Source of the DNA: Azolla caroliniana
Lineage: Eukaryota > Polypodiophyta
Length of the DNA stretch: 64,000 nucleotides
Direction of reading: 5' to 3'
NCBI GenBank assembly: GCA_043228905.1
Contig: JBHGNT010000017.1
Span: 17,670,001-17,734,000 of the forward strand
The translations under genes and the position numbers were made by a program. Of this stretch, positions 21,130 through 33,508 are shown piece after piece. The stretch's first letter is position 1; every line of letters begins with the position of its first letter. Below the pieces are notes generated by a model. That model saw only the letters and a list, made by a program, of their open reading frames with translations. It made no database searches and had not been told where the DNA came from.

Positions 21130-23560
21130 AGGTCAACTTTAAATGTATGACAATTTTAATGGCATCTTTACCAAATTAAGCTCTTTTGAGGAAATTATCA
21201 CCAAGGTATTTTCCTCAAAGTTGATAAAAAAGATCAAATATTGATTTAGTGACGATAATGATACAAACTCCACTCCCTCAAAGTTGATAAAGAAGATCTT
21301 ATTTTGATTTAGCGAAGTTAAGGATTTCAACTTCACTGCCTAGAAGTTGATAAGAAAATATCATATTTTAATTTAGTGAAGTTAATGATGTCAACTTCAT
21401 GAATACAACTAAGAGCATACATAATTGTGTTCATTGAACCTTTACATTAACAAATGAAAAAAATTAAACCCTTGGATGGCATCATGACATAGCCCATCGA
21501 CCTTTATGAACCAAGAAGATAATGTTGATCACAAAAATATTTTAAAAATTGGTAATCAGTTGTGACCACAACCAATTTCCACATAAATAGTGCCTCTAAG
21601 TTTTAAACACATAGATGGCTGCATTATTTTCCCCTTTAAACGAATACTGACATTGAGAATAGTCAAGTTTCATGCTTTCTACATCTTGGCAAAGAAGAGT
21701 GATGTTGATTGCATAATCATTCATGTCAATTTAAACCTCAAAAGCTTTGGAAGGTTCAAGTAATATGAGAGTTGGAGCAATGCAAACATGTTCCTTGACG
21801 ATTAATAAACTTAGGCTTTCCACCTTTTAAAAAATCAATAAATGGTGTTGTCAATGGTGAAAATTTAGGAATTGACTTTCACAACAACGAACAAAACCAA
21901 GAAATGAAAGAAGCTCTCAAATAGTATGAGTAATATCCCAGAATCACACTTCTTTGTTTGAAAAAGGATCAATTTAAACACCCTAGTCGCTAATTAAATG
22001 TCCTAAGTAGTTGGATCTTTTGAATTAAATCACATTTCAACATTCTCATGTAGAAATCTTGGTCTCACAATGTAGGGATTAAAAAATGAACATGAGAGCA
22101 CAATGCTCATTCAAAGTATTGTTATAAATGAGAATATCACCTAAGAAAATGGTGAACACATGACCAAGTTAACCTAGAAAAGTGTCATTCATTTATTGTT
22201 GAAAAGTCGTTGTAGCACTAGAGATGATGCCAAATGGCATGATTAAAAATTCACAATGGCCACAATGTGTACTAAATGTGGGTTTAGGAATTTCATTCTT
22301 AGTAATATTTATTTGATGGTAGCCACTTCATAGTTCAATGTTGGTAAAGAATCGAGCAATATTGTGATGTTGCCAATGGCACACGATGCGAATTCATCTC
22401 CAAATGACAGATTTTGTCTATTTTAAAATACTACTCCACAATATCTGAAAAGGTTTTAAACTTGTGACCTCTACTATAACAACATATGCGCCTAACACGA
22501 TAATAGCTTACTTAATATTATCTAATATCAAAACAAAAAGCTATTATAAATATAATATGCACAAAACCATGGTTTTTGCACATGAATGACCCTTGCAAGT
22601 TTTCCATACATAGAAACTATGGAAAGTACATTGAATTTATTAAAGATCCCATTAGAGGAGAGACATTGTATAAATGTGTGGTTTGAATGTAATAGGGGAG
22701 ATAAGTTTGAAAAGGATTTTCTTTTTTCTATCATCAATCATGTCTTTGGTGAATCTATGTGAGAAATTTCCAGTTGTCCAATGACTTGGGCCCACCTAGT
22801 GGATAGAGCCCCTCCAGTTGTCTGCGTACATGACACAATGATCACGACATCGTGCAAATTATCAAAGCAGATGGTGATGGATACAAATTTTTTATAATCA
22901 CTTTATTCAAAGGTCAATAACTAACACATGTTTGTTTTGTTCCCTCTTTTGTCACAACTAAAATAACTATGACCGATACTTACGGAACATTTAATCTGAC
23001 GAATGTGACCTATCCTTAAGTAATCCACAAGTAGTGTTGCAATCTCATCTTGTTCAAGCTAACTTAGTCAATATGGTGGAATTCTCATAGAAACAAAAAC
23101 TAGTATTAAAATCTATTTGATGGTCGACATTGTGCATAGGTGGTAGTTCCTAAGGAAAAACATCGTTGAGGTCGTTAATGTTTGAATCATGTACTCTTTG
23201 TTTATGAAAGGCATTTGATTCACATTAACATTATAATGATAATATTGAAGCACAAGACTCATTAATAATTGAAAGAACATAAATATACTAATATGGAAGA
23301 GACGAGTGATTTTGAAGGATTTATTGTACATTGAATAAAATGTGTAACACTAAATAGTGTGAATGTGATCAAATGGTTAATCAAATTGATGTACAATTTT
23401 TTATTATAAACCAAGGATAATCCAATCAACGGATCTTAGTTTCATCACATTAAAGTCATGCTTTTCTACATAGGAACCTATGCAAATAAGCAATTTCACT
23501 TATCTCATGATAGTTAAAATCATTGTTTTCTACACTAGAAGATAACAGTGTGAGGTTAAT
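21130..23560 (-). mobile_element. old degenerate Gypsy pol relic
   Basis: Although no long frame survives, blocks align in order with the chromovirus at 61140-62860. Examples are 21420 with 61255 (GTTCATGGAACCTTTAC), 21645 with 61470 (TACTGACATTGAG), 22190-22310 with 62055-62185 (ATGTCATTCATTT.TTGTTGAAA and TTGATGGTAGCCA), and 23400-23490 with 62810-62900. The order is RNase H, RT, protease on the minus strand. A 63-bp segment is present three times at 21217-21405. The relic is much older than the other Gypsy copies here. Confidence 0.72.
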
Positions 23561-25842
23561 CGAGAATGTAAAGAAGGGAGGATTACTTTTAAATTTAGGG
23601 ATTGAGATGACCCTTTGAGGCCAAGTGTGAACTTGCTTGGGAGTTGTGAGTCTAGTTACTATAAATATGAAGCTTAGCTATCTACATTTGACACATTATT
23701 CAACCACATCGATATTATGATATTGTGGTGATGATCAGACAATTGTGGAGAGTGCATGCCAATACTAGGTATGACTTGAAGCCATAATGGTGGTATGGAC
23801 GCCGCTCAAGGCTCGGGGATCAACACCCTTCTCTCTCTCTCTCTCTCTCTCTCATCTTGTCCATTTCCTTATTTATATGAAGTGTAACTACGAGTGTGTG
23901 TGCATAAATGTTCAAATGTTTGTTGTATCTTTTTGCTTATGCGCATGCATGTGTTCGACTTTAAGTATTTACAAAGTCATGATAATGTGAAAATACTTTA
24001 TTTGTATATAGGTATGTATGTGTAAGTTTAAGGGTTTTGAAGCGCTATACATATGTGCAGGTGTATATGTATTGTTTAGACATAGGTGTGTATTTGTAAG
24101 TGTTTGTGTTTTTATCTCGCGTGTGTGTTATGAATGTGTTTAAGTGTATGGATAGGTTTAGTTTGGTGAGGAAAATGGATAGACTTGGAGATGGCTTTAA
24201 ACATATATTTTAAACTTTTCTTGGAAGGGAAGGGTATTCTGGGGATTGTGAAATTTCCTTCCTTTTCCCCGTGACACACAATATAGGGAGTGAATGAATA
24301 TGAAACCTAGGCTCGAGGGTCTAAACCTACTTTTGAGGCTGAAATTGTGGCTTAGCACACAAGAACTACTACATTGTGGATTGTCATGCATGAATCCATG
24401 TTTGATCATGAATCTCATAGAATAAATTAAAATCTTTCTTTCAATACATAAAACTCAATATGTAAGGGAAAAGCTCCCAACAATCAACAATGATCTCTCA
24501 AAGGCTTGATGACATGATACAATTAAGTTCTTTACAACAATCAATAGTGTGACATGGCGTAGGAGAGGGAAAGATTAACGAAAGAAAAATATGGAAGGGC
24601 ATTCTTGAATCTCTACTTGATGACACCTTGGTCAACAAAGCTCTTTTCCTCCTCGACAAACATTTAAACTTTCCTAAATTAGTGGCATGCTTATATCTTG
24701 TGCATTATAGACCACCTTTCCTCTTCAATTGCCCCTGGTGAGATTTCACCTAATTGTTTAAGTGGTTAGCTCTTGCTTGATTCTCGACCCTCTATCTCCT
24801 TCCAATTATGTCTTCAACCATATAACCTTAATATATCATAAACACGACACTTAGGCATTTTTCTCCCTCCACACATGCCACATTACGATACTATCCTATC
24901 TAACCAGTCTCAATGTTACCTAAACTTCCATTTGTAAAGATTTAGTACACACCATGTATAGAGAAGGATGCGATCGTATGAAATTCAACACAACTACTAA
25001 GCTATGATGAAATGATGAACTACCAGAGACGCTTGAAACTTCATAGTTCTTTTGGAATTCACCACATTCCACTAATTTGTCTTAAATTTCAAAGTTTCCT
25101 AGTTTGATATTTGTCTTTTGAATAAAGAATGGCACAATTCTTATCCAAGATTGTAGACCTCAAAACATACATTTATACAAAAAACCTTCCATGCCACCAT
25201 ATGACCATACCAATCCAATAAGCCCCACTAGATAAGCCCATACCAATCCAATAAGCCCCGCTAAATAAGCCCATAATCATGTAGGATGCATTCTGGCGCT
25301 TCAATAAACTCCCAACTTCTTAGAGATCGAGCCTCAACTATATCTGCCACCTCTTTGACCCTCAAACCAAGCAATCAATTAAACGGAGAGTGAAATCTTT
25401 CCTTTTCTAGGCCAACATAATAACCGAGAAGACACAAGTAACTCTTTCTCTCTATACTGCCAGTGGCTTGGTGGTTTACACTATAGCATCAAAAAGTCAT
25501 GAAATAGTGATAAAATTGAGAGAACCTGAGTTTGATTCTCGCCATGGGCTAGACCCCGTCTCATAGAGCAAAAACGTCAAACTCGCCATGAGCTATAGGC
25601 CCCGCGGGTCTCATAGAACAAAATTGGTCTTTGGTGGACATTAAAAGTCCATCCATCTAGATCTATAGATCTATCTGTCTGCCTTTCTGATCTATGTGTC
25701 TCTCTGGCTCTTGGGCATTACAAAGAGTTAAACACCCAAAGCAAAAGCAAGACAAAAGACTTCACATCACATGTTCAAAACTACTTGATACTTGACCATT
25801 CAAAACTGAAGCAGTCTACTTGACTAATGCATCATCTATATG
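23561..25842. other. mostly unrecognised intergenic DNA upstream of the receptor kinase
   Basis: I see no gene. 23790-23850 contains TCAACACCCTTCTCTCTCT and GACGCC.CTC.AGGCTC, which resemble the chromovirus A/B LTR in inverted orientation, so a short LTR relic is possible. 25460-25550 has GGCTTGGTGG and GAGTTTGATTCTC spaced like Pol III boxes, a weak SINE candidate. An adjacent direct repeat of AATCCAATAAGCCCC lies at 25200-25260. The rest is AT-rich without repeats I can name. Confidence 0.5.
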
Positions 25843-25850
25843 TATTTATA
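25843..25850 (+). promoter_or_regulatory. possible TATA element of the receptor kinase
   Basis: TATTTATA lies 137 bases before the start codon of the kinase gene, after a CTATATG stretch. It is the only TATA-like site at a suitable distance; the transcription start is not known. Confidence 0.3.
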
Positions 25851-25986
25851 CCGAAAAAGACTGCAAAAATCACTGTCACTGTAGTAGATAGACACAGCTG
25901 ATCATGAGAGAAACATGCATGCACACAGGAAATATATTAAGGATGGGAAGGAGAAGAAGGAGAAGCAGAAGATTTCAGATTAGAGC

Positions 25987-28900
25987 ATGGCTGGTAACTC
26001 CACACCTCCCCTGTTCTTTCTATTCCTGATTGTTTCATGCCCATTCCTGTGCACATTGTCCATAGATGAGGAAGAAACCATAGACAAAGAAGCTCTACTG
26101 AGCTTCAAAGACAGCATCAATGGTGACCCACTTCGTGTGTTAAGCTCATGGAGCTCTTCACCTCATTCCTTCCCTTGCAACAGCAGTTGGGCAGGGGTCA
26201 CTTGCAACAATAATAAGAATGGAACAAGTAGAGTGACCTCACTAGACCTCAGGAAAAGCAACCTTACAGGAACTATATCCCCTTACCTCTCCAACCTCAC
26301 TTTCCTATCATACCTTAATCTCTCCATCAATAGCCTTACTGGGTTCATACCTGAACAGTTAGGTCAATTGTCATCACTAACCCATCTAGATTTCAAAGAG
26401 AATTTGCTATCTGGATCCATACCTTCTTCAGTTGGCAATTGTACATCCCTTATTTGGCTTGATTTAAGCAAGAATAGGGATGTGGTCGGGTCAATCCCGC
26501 CTTCCGTCGGCAGTCTCACTGCCCTTGAAATGCTTCAACTCCACACCCTGCCAAATTTGAGGGGTACCATACCCCCGGAGCTTGGAAACCTTACCAATCT
26601 AAAGTACATGTATTTGGGTCAAAATAACTTGACTGGAAGCATACCTCCTGAGCTCGGTAAGCTCACTAAGCTCCTTGAACTTTACCTCATGAGCAACAAC
26701 CTCGACGGGGTTATCCCACCAGAACTCGGGCACCTTCATAACCTGGAGATAATGGCTCTGTTGGAGAACAAATTCCAAGGGGGCATCCCACCTGAGTTTG
26801 GAAACCTTACAAACATCCAGTATTTGTGGTTCTGGAATATTAGCTTGGAAGGACCCATCCCGGCTGAATTAGGGAACCTCCGGAACTTGAAAGAGCTCGA
26901 TCTCCATGCCAATAAGCTATCTGGACCAATACCATCAACAATTGGCAAGCTCAAAAATCTACAGGGGTTGTCCATATCGGGAAACCGTCTCAATGGAAGC
27001 CTCCCCAAGGAGATTGGAAACCTCACTAACCTCCGTTACCTATATGCTCAGAACAACCAGCTTTCTGGCGAGTTGCCTCGGGAGATCGGAGACATGCAAA
27101 GCTCGGAAGAGTTGAACCTCGGGAACTTGAAAGAGCTTGATCTCTCTTCGAATGCTCTATCTGGACCATTACCATCAACAATTGGCAAGCTCAAAAACCT
27201 AGAGAGGTTGTCCATATCCTTCAACCAGTTCAATGGAAGCCTCCCCAAGGAGATTGGAAACCTCACTAACCTCCATTACCTAGATGCTCACAACAACCAG
27301 CTTTCTGGCGAGTTGCCTCGGGAGATCGGAGACATGAGAAGCATGGAAAAAATGGACCTCTCTACCAATAAGTTCATGGGTGAATTGCCTGCTGAGATAA
27401 GTAAAATTCAGAACTTAAGTATCTTCATTATCTTTAGCAATGGATTGAGTGGGAAAATTCCAGCGGAGCTAGGAAATATGACTACTTTAACTCAGCTGTA
27501 CCTCGGCAACAACAACTTCTCAGGATTCCTACCATCCGAATTAGGAAATCTTGTGAACCTCGTATACTTTGAGGCTAGTCCCAACAGGCTTGAAGGCCCC
27601 ATCCCTTTGTCATTAGGGAATCTCACAAAGCTAGTTTATCTAGACTTGTCCACGAACAATTTCTCGGGTCGTTTACCGGTTGAGTTGGCCAATTGTATAC
27701 AATTCCAGCGGCTGAAGCTTTCCGAGAACTCTTTGAGTGGCGAGGTTCCGAATCAGTTTACCGCACTGAGACAGCTAAATTTATTTTCACTTGCAGGCAA
27801 CAGCTTTAATGGAAGCCTGCCTGCCTCCTTTGTGAATGCGAGCAGTTTGGTGCTACTGGATTTTTCACGTAATCAGTTCAGTGGGCCTCTCCCTGACAGT
27901 TGGGGCCAACTAAAGAATCTAAGGCTTTTAAATGTCGGGTATAACAACCTAGAGGGTGTTCTTCCCTTATGGGTCTGGAATTTGAATCAGTTACAGATTT
28001 TGGTCCTCTCAAACAACCAATTCTCAGGTACAATTCCAGCTGACATACACCACTTAGAGGGTTTCAAGAATGAAAGTACAACCAGTTTAGACCAAACTTT
28101 ATGGACTGTTAAAGTGAGCATTGATGCAAAGGGTACACAATTACACTACATGTATCTCTTGAATGCTGTCATATCTTTGGATTTATCGGGGAATAAACTG
28201 TCTGGCACCATACCTGACGAGATTGGTTCATTGACCGGATTGTTCAGCCTAAATCTTTCAAGAAATCTACTAACAGGGCCAATTCCAAATAGTCTCGGAA
28301 AGGTTCTGACACTTGAATCATTGGATCTTTCGAACAATCAGCTTAATGGTACAATACCTACCCAACTAACAGCTTTGACATCACTAACATCCCTAAATCT
28401 ATCAAACAATCACTTATCAGGGGCAATCCCAACAGGTATGTTCTACTTGTATACCAGATTTGCTTTCATTTATCAATATCTTAGCTTTGCGTTGTTATAT
28501 CAATTTCAACTCTTGGGTTGTGGAAAGTGAATCTTAGCATTGGTTTGGTATATGGTTTCAACGCTTGGGTTGTGGAAAATGATTTTGTGAAACCACAGTT
28601 TTCAGTAAATAGACAACAAGAATATCAAGATGACTTTTAGAATCCATGTAACATTTGACTATGACTTGGGCCTTGAGACTATTGCTATCATTAAATCTTC
28701 ATGTTTTTACATTTTATTTAGATATTTTTGATGCTTTTGGTTTTTTATGTCATGTGTAAAATTTGTTTCCTTTTACAGAAAATCAGTTTGGCGGCTTTTT
28801 GAATGGTTCATATCTTGGGAATGCAGATCTCTGTGGGCCTCCACTTACATTAAGTTGTCCAATCAAAGCATCTGAATCCATAGGTCATGAGCATGGCATA

Positions 28901-30700
28901 TCCAAAACCAAAATCATAATCATTTGTGTAGTTCTGGTTTTCATCTGTGCAATAATTTCTATACTCGGTTTTTTAATTGCTGCTAAAAAGTGGAGGAAAA
29001 CTAAAGTTGTAATATTCGACCCAAGGATCAAACTCTCCGCCCAAGAGATTTCTCGTGCAACAAACAAATATAATGATGCTAACATTATTGGTAGAGGTGG
29101 CTCGAGCACAGTCTACAAAGGTGTTTTGAGTAGTGGAATGGTGATTGCTGTCAAGAAACTGAATCTCCACAACAGTCCAGAGGTGGAAAAGTGTTTTCTA
29201 TCAGAATCAAATACATTGGGTCAAATTCGGCATAGAAATCTTGTGAAAATATATGGTACCTTATCATCTGCAAATTCGAAATGCTTGATACTGGATTACA
29301 TACCAAGTGGGAACCTAGATCTGCATCTACACACAAATGAATCCACGTTAAGTTGGGAACAAAGATTTAATATTGCACATGGAGTGGCACAAGGATTGGT
29401 TTATCTGCATAAGGAAACAGGATTTGGCCGGGTTCTCCATTGTGACCTGAAGCCGAGCAATATTCTTCTTGATGAGGATTTCGAGGCACATATCAGTGAC
29501 TTTGGTATTGCCAGGATGATAAACTCTGAAATTGATCGGGCGGTTTCCATGTCGGGTATGCAAGGATCAATTGGATATATGGCACCAGGTATCCAGTCCG
29601 CTATCTCTTTGTTATCTTCGGGTTTTTTCTTAGGTACATGTATGCATGTGTGTGTGTGTGTGTGTGGTGTGTGTGAGAGAGAGAGAGAGAGAAAGAAAGA
29701 AAGAAAGATATATTAACGTTTTCTAAGACCAAAATTGGCCCATGAGACAATTGGTTTACAACAAAAATGGGGTATTTACCCATTCATCGAAAATAAAAAT
29801 AAAATAAAATAGAACTTAAGCTAAAGAGAGAGAGAGAGAGAGAAACCATCGAATGATGCATGAAGTAAGTAGTTAATATGAACTAATGTAAAAAGAAATG
29901 GTAATCGGAGAGTTAGAAGCAAGGATCCTGCAATGTTGGCATCCTGCAATGGCATCTAGTAGCTTAGTGTTCTGGGTGTCCTTGGACAGATAGGACATGA
30001 AGACAATTTTGTGTGGGTATGGCTCATGTGATTTGTTCCTAGTTCTCATGGTCTCAGTTGATGTCCTCATTCTTCTGCTTGCTCTTTGATGACTCCATAG
30101 CACTTTATCAGTGGAGATAAAGAAGTATGGAAGAAGTCAGTGATATGGTAATGTAAGGTTTGACTCCAAAAGTGTCATGGGTCAGCCTTCTTCATTATCT
30201 GTTCATTAGTGGTGACGTATCAAAGAGGGAGGATTTAATTTTAATGGCTCTATATGATTTGCCCTGTTTTGCAATTGGCAGAATATGCATATGGTGAGAG
30301 ATTGACAGACAAGGTGGATGTGTATAGCTATGGGGTGGTGGTATTAGAGATGATTACAAAGTTGCGTCCGACCAGCAACATTTTCACGAACGGAAAAAGC
30401 CTACCCAAATGGGTGCAATCTGCGGTACATGGGAATTGGATAGATGTGATTGATCTAGACCTGAAGAAGGAAATCCAAGATGGGTTAGCAGCCCAGGAGT
30501 GCATATACAGTGTATTGGCTTTGGCATTGGCTTGTGCCAAGGAATCTCCGAAAGATCGGCCAACAATGCTGGCAGTGCTAGAGACATTAGTTCTTTTGAA
30601 GCAAGGAAAGGTAATTGAGGTCCAACTGGATACCAATTCAGATGCTACCAGTGAATTGGGTTTGTTGGACTCTGGGACTACCTCTGATTCGTCTTTGTGA
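25987..30700 (+). CDS. LRR receptor-like kinase with non-RD kinase (FLS2-like kinase domain)
   Basis: Three exons, 25987-28435, 28779-29588 and 30282-30700, total 3678 bases, an exact 1225 codons plus stop. Introns have GT-AG ends, and both are phase 1 (IPT-E-NQF and MAP-E-YAYG). The protein has a signal peptide (about 1-25), an LRR cap (DKEALLSFKDSINGDPL), about two dozen LRRs (90-815), a non-LRR island near 690-725, a membrane segment 862-885 and a kinase. The kinase shows GRGGSS 921-926, Lys942, Glu959, HCD 1037-1039 and DFG from 1057. HCD in place of HRD makes it a non-RD kinase, the class of pattern receptors such as FLS2, which the kinase resembles. It probably senses an extracellular ligand at the plasma membrane in immunity; the ligand is unknown. 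LRR modules at 26887 and 27127 are a 240-bp tandem duplication. A LINE tail lies in intron 2. All parts read open. Confidence 0.92.
29690..29830 (-). mobile_element. LINE 3' tail in receptor-kinase intron 2
   Basis: The sequence GAAAGAAAGA, TATTAACGTTTTCTAAG, CCCATGAGACAATTGGTTTAC and GGTATTTACCCATTCATCG matches the 3' UTR of the LINE at 15770-15955 in the same (minus) orientation. It is preceded by TG and GA microsatellites (29649-29690). The insertion is short, as in 5'-truncated LINE copies, and lies well clear of the splice sites. Confidence 0.78.
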
Positions 30701-31576
30701 GCATTCGGCACTCTTATGTAAAGAAAATAATTTTAGAAGTTGTCTCTTGATGCAACTTCAAGCCATCAATTGTAATTTTCATGCTCCAACTTAGCTTCCA
30801 ACTTAGTTGTTGTATCATGCTCTATCTTAGTTACTCTTAGTCACTCCATGATATTATAACCTGTGTTTCTTTCACTAGCTCTATGTCATTTGTATTCAAT
30901 GCGCTTGCCTTATTCGACACAATGTCCAGGGAGAACAACATTGCTTCTCCATGTTATAAATGTGTACCAACATTGTATCTTGTATTGTATTGTATTCTTT
31001 TTACAAAGAAAATAAATAACATCACCTATGATTGTGAGCAGGTAACAACTCTCAAAAACTTTCAATTCCTTTTGTGTGCTAGAGTAAATTCCCTATGTGA
31101 TATTCTTTATCTTCCCCATTCTTTTTTATATTATATTTACTAGAAGACAAAAATATTTGGTTTTCTTTGGTTAGTATTAGAATATAAAAAGTGCAAGTAA
31201 CTTTGTAAACCTCCAAACATCCATTTACCACTTGCAAGCATACCACATGTAAGTATGGTACTTAGCAAGCATGTCACCTTAATTATGGTCATAATGAGAT
31301 GATGATAATCTAGGAAAAATCAAAATATGGAGGCACGATAACATTTGGTTAATGAGAGTAGTAGTGGTGAGGAACAAGTTATGCTATCATGAGTGGTGGT
31401 CACCTAATAATACACATTCCAAAATATAATCTTCATGAAAGCATTGGGGACCAACAAGCTTCGGCAATTTTTGATTGGGCTTGGCCTTTCGACCGATGAC
31501 TTGCTACGCTTGAGGGGGAGTGATAGCCGACCTGATAGCTGACTCGGTCGTGAAATAGTTGAGCTTCAAGGGGTAT
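30701..31576. other. 3' flank of receptor kinase, no gene seen
   Basis: AT-rich DNA with several TTGTATTG-type stretches that could hold the polyadenylation site. 31490-31560 includes CTTGAGGGGGAGTGATAG and TTGAGCTTCAAGGGGTA, polypurine-tract-like sequences before the Copia LTR relic that follows. No coding sequence is supported. Confidence 0.5.
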
Positions 31577-31856
31577 GTTGAGAATCAATCTCAACCTAAG
31601 TCTAGTGTGTGAAACTGAACACACCTTATTTAGAGAATGTATGAACACTCAAAGGTCAAAGGTCACCACTATTCCCCATGTTGCTAGAGAGAGAGAGTGG
31701 GTGTTTTAATGAGAAAATGTAGAGAGAGGGTGACTTGATATAAAGCACCCTCCTTTCTTTGTAAAATGTTGGTTTCTAGTTTATTTTCTTACTCTGTGTT
31801 AATATACATTTGAATCTTTTATCTTCTATCTGTCTTGTTCTCTTGTCCCTCTCTCC

Positions 31857-31890
<34 letters not shown>

Positions 31891-32034
31891 TCTAATCTAT
31901 TTTGCCTATCATAATAATTCAACTTAATTATTAACATGATGTAATATCAGCATCCTTTGATTGTAGGCGTTTGTGATAGCCCCCATACATCTGAGTGGAT
32001 AATTTCAAGGAGGCCTTTACTTTATAATATGAGA
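31577..32034 (+). mobile_element. Copia LTR relic with integrase scrap
   Basis: It starts TGTTGAGAATC after a polypurine-like tract and ends AATTATTAACA at about 31937. A decayed primer site (TGATGTAATATCAGCATC) follows. It contains a CT and CA microsatellite (31850-31890). At 31970-32030 a scrap of Copia integrase in reverse (CCCCATACATCTGAGTGGAT, compare 11905) is present. It is a different Copia family from those at 9978 and 32892. Confidence 0.6.
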
Positions 32035-32891
32035 AAGAAAGAAAGAAAGAAATATTAACGTCTTATAAGGCCAAAATTGGCCCATGAGACAAATGGTCTT
32101 TAACAAAAATGGGGTATTTACCCATTTATCGAAAGAGAAAATAAAAAGAAAATAGAGCTTAAGCTAAATGGTTCTAGTAAAAAAAACATGTTCTATAGGG
32201 AAATGACTTTATACTAGGCCTAGTTTCATTTCCATCCAAGTCTCTCGAAAAGAAGCGGTTGGTCAAAGGGTTTTGATGTGGATGTGGCATGTGGTACCAA
32301 TGTAAGAGGTACCCCCCAACCATAGCTTTTAGGCAGCGTAGCTCATGTTCCCTTATCTTCTTAACCATTTCTACTCCGCGTCGAGTTGCTTTGAAGCCCA
32401 ACATTCGGGGGCGTTTGGTTGTTCTTTGCATTTCCGCTTCATCAAGGAGAGGCCGAGTGGCATAGTTGTGTCCACATTTATTGTCTCCCCTTGTTCCTGA
32501 AAATTTACATTAGTTTCATGTTGGTGGATATTAAAAGGGTTATCGTTAACACTTTGTAATATATTCTCCATATGTTGTTTTAGCTCTAAGATATACTTAC
32601 TCAGTCTCTTTATATCTGGTGTATCTAATAGCTTGGAGAGGGTGGGAGAGGGTCCTACTATGTCTTGGTATTTCGCCCTTATCTCGGCATAAGTTGGACA
32701 CTTACATGTAAACTAATGTGCATCCTCTATCTCTATGTGACATAACCTACATAGCCTTTCCTCTCTAGGGACTCTATTAGCATGAGCATTCTCAATCTCA
32801 AGTTGGTGAGATGATATCCTAAGTTGTCCAATGGCCACCCTTAGTGCGTTTGATAAGAATGTATCTAGATATTTTGGTCGTGTAATAAAAC

Positions 32892-33332
32892 TGTTGAGAT
32901 ATCAAGCTCAACTAGTTTAATCTAGTTAGTCAACACATGTAACTTAGTAGTTACCTAGATCGAATCTAGTTAATGTGTTGACCTTAAGCCTTTAAATAGG
33001 ACCTTGTACTTAAGTGGGATATTCTAGATCCTCCACTCCTTAGTACATTTAATGTAGAACTTACACATAAGTACCTATGTTCTACCCACACATGTGCACC
33101 TTTGCACATGGGTTGCATATATACCTCATTGTGGGTATTTTTGTATGTTGATGAAACTTTTCAATATAGTCAATCATCCCCCATTTATCTTTGTGTTCAT
33201 AAGTGTAACCTCCTCTCTCTCTCTCTTCCTCTCACACACTCTCACGCGCATATCATACTAATCTTCCGCTGCTTAACGTAACCATATAATTAGTCTCTAA
33301 TTAACCCTAGTTAATTACCTAATTACTTAACA
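32892..33332 (+). repeat. Copia copy 1, 5' LTR
   Basis: 441 bp, TGTTGAGATATC to CTAATTACTTAACA, immediately followed by the primer site. Near-identical to 36506-36946. Confidence 0.95.
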
Positions 33333-33344
33333 TGGTATCAGAGC
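33333..33344 (+). other. initiator-Met tRNA primer-binding site, Copia copy 1
   Basis: TGGTATCAGAGC directly abuts the LTR. This sequence pairs with the 3' end of plant initiator-Met tRNA. Confidence 0.9.
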
Positions 33345-33508
33345 GCGTGGTTTAGGAAATCCACTAAGCCCACCGCTTATTCGTGATTGTGTGTTCGAGA
33401 CGCCGACGACAAATCCCGGCTATTCGCTATCCGCTACCGTAGTGCCGCTACAAAGGACGTGTACGCGACCAAGAGAAGAAAAACAAAACGGAAGAGACAA
33501 CAATCAAC

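Noticed and set aside
33333-33344. tRNA-like matches (TGGTATCAGAGC and others) as tRNA genes
   Set aside because: They are primer-binding sites next to LTR ends. The tRNA-like stretches at 2247-2310, 15603-15653 and 25460-25550 lack a foldable anticodon arm and are repeat-derived.
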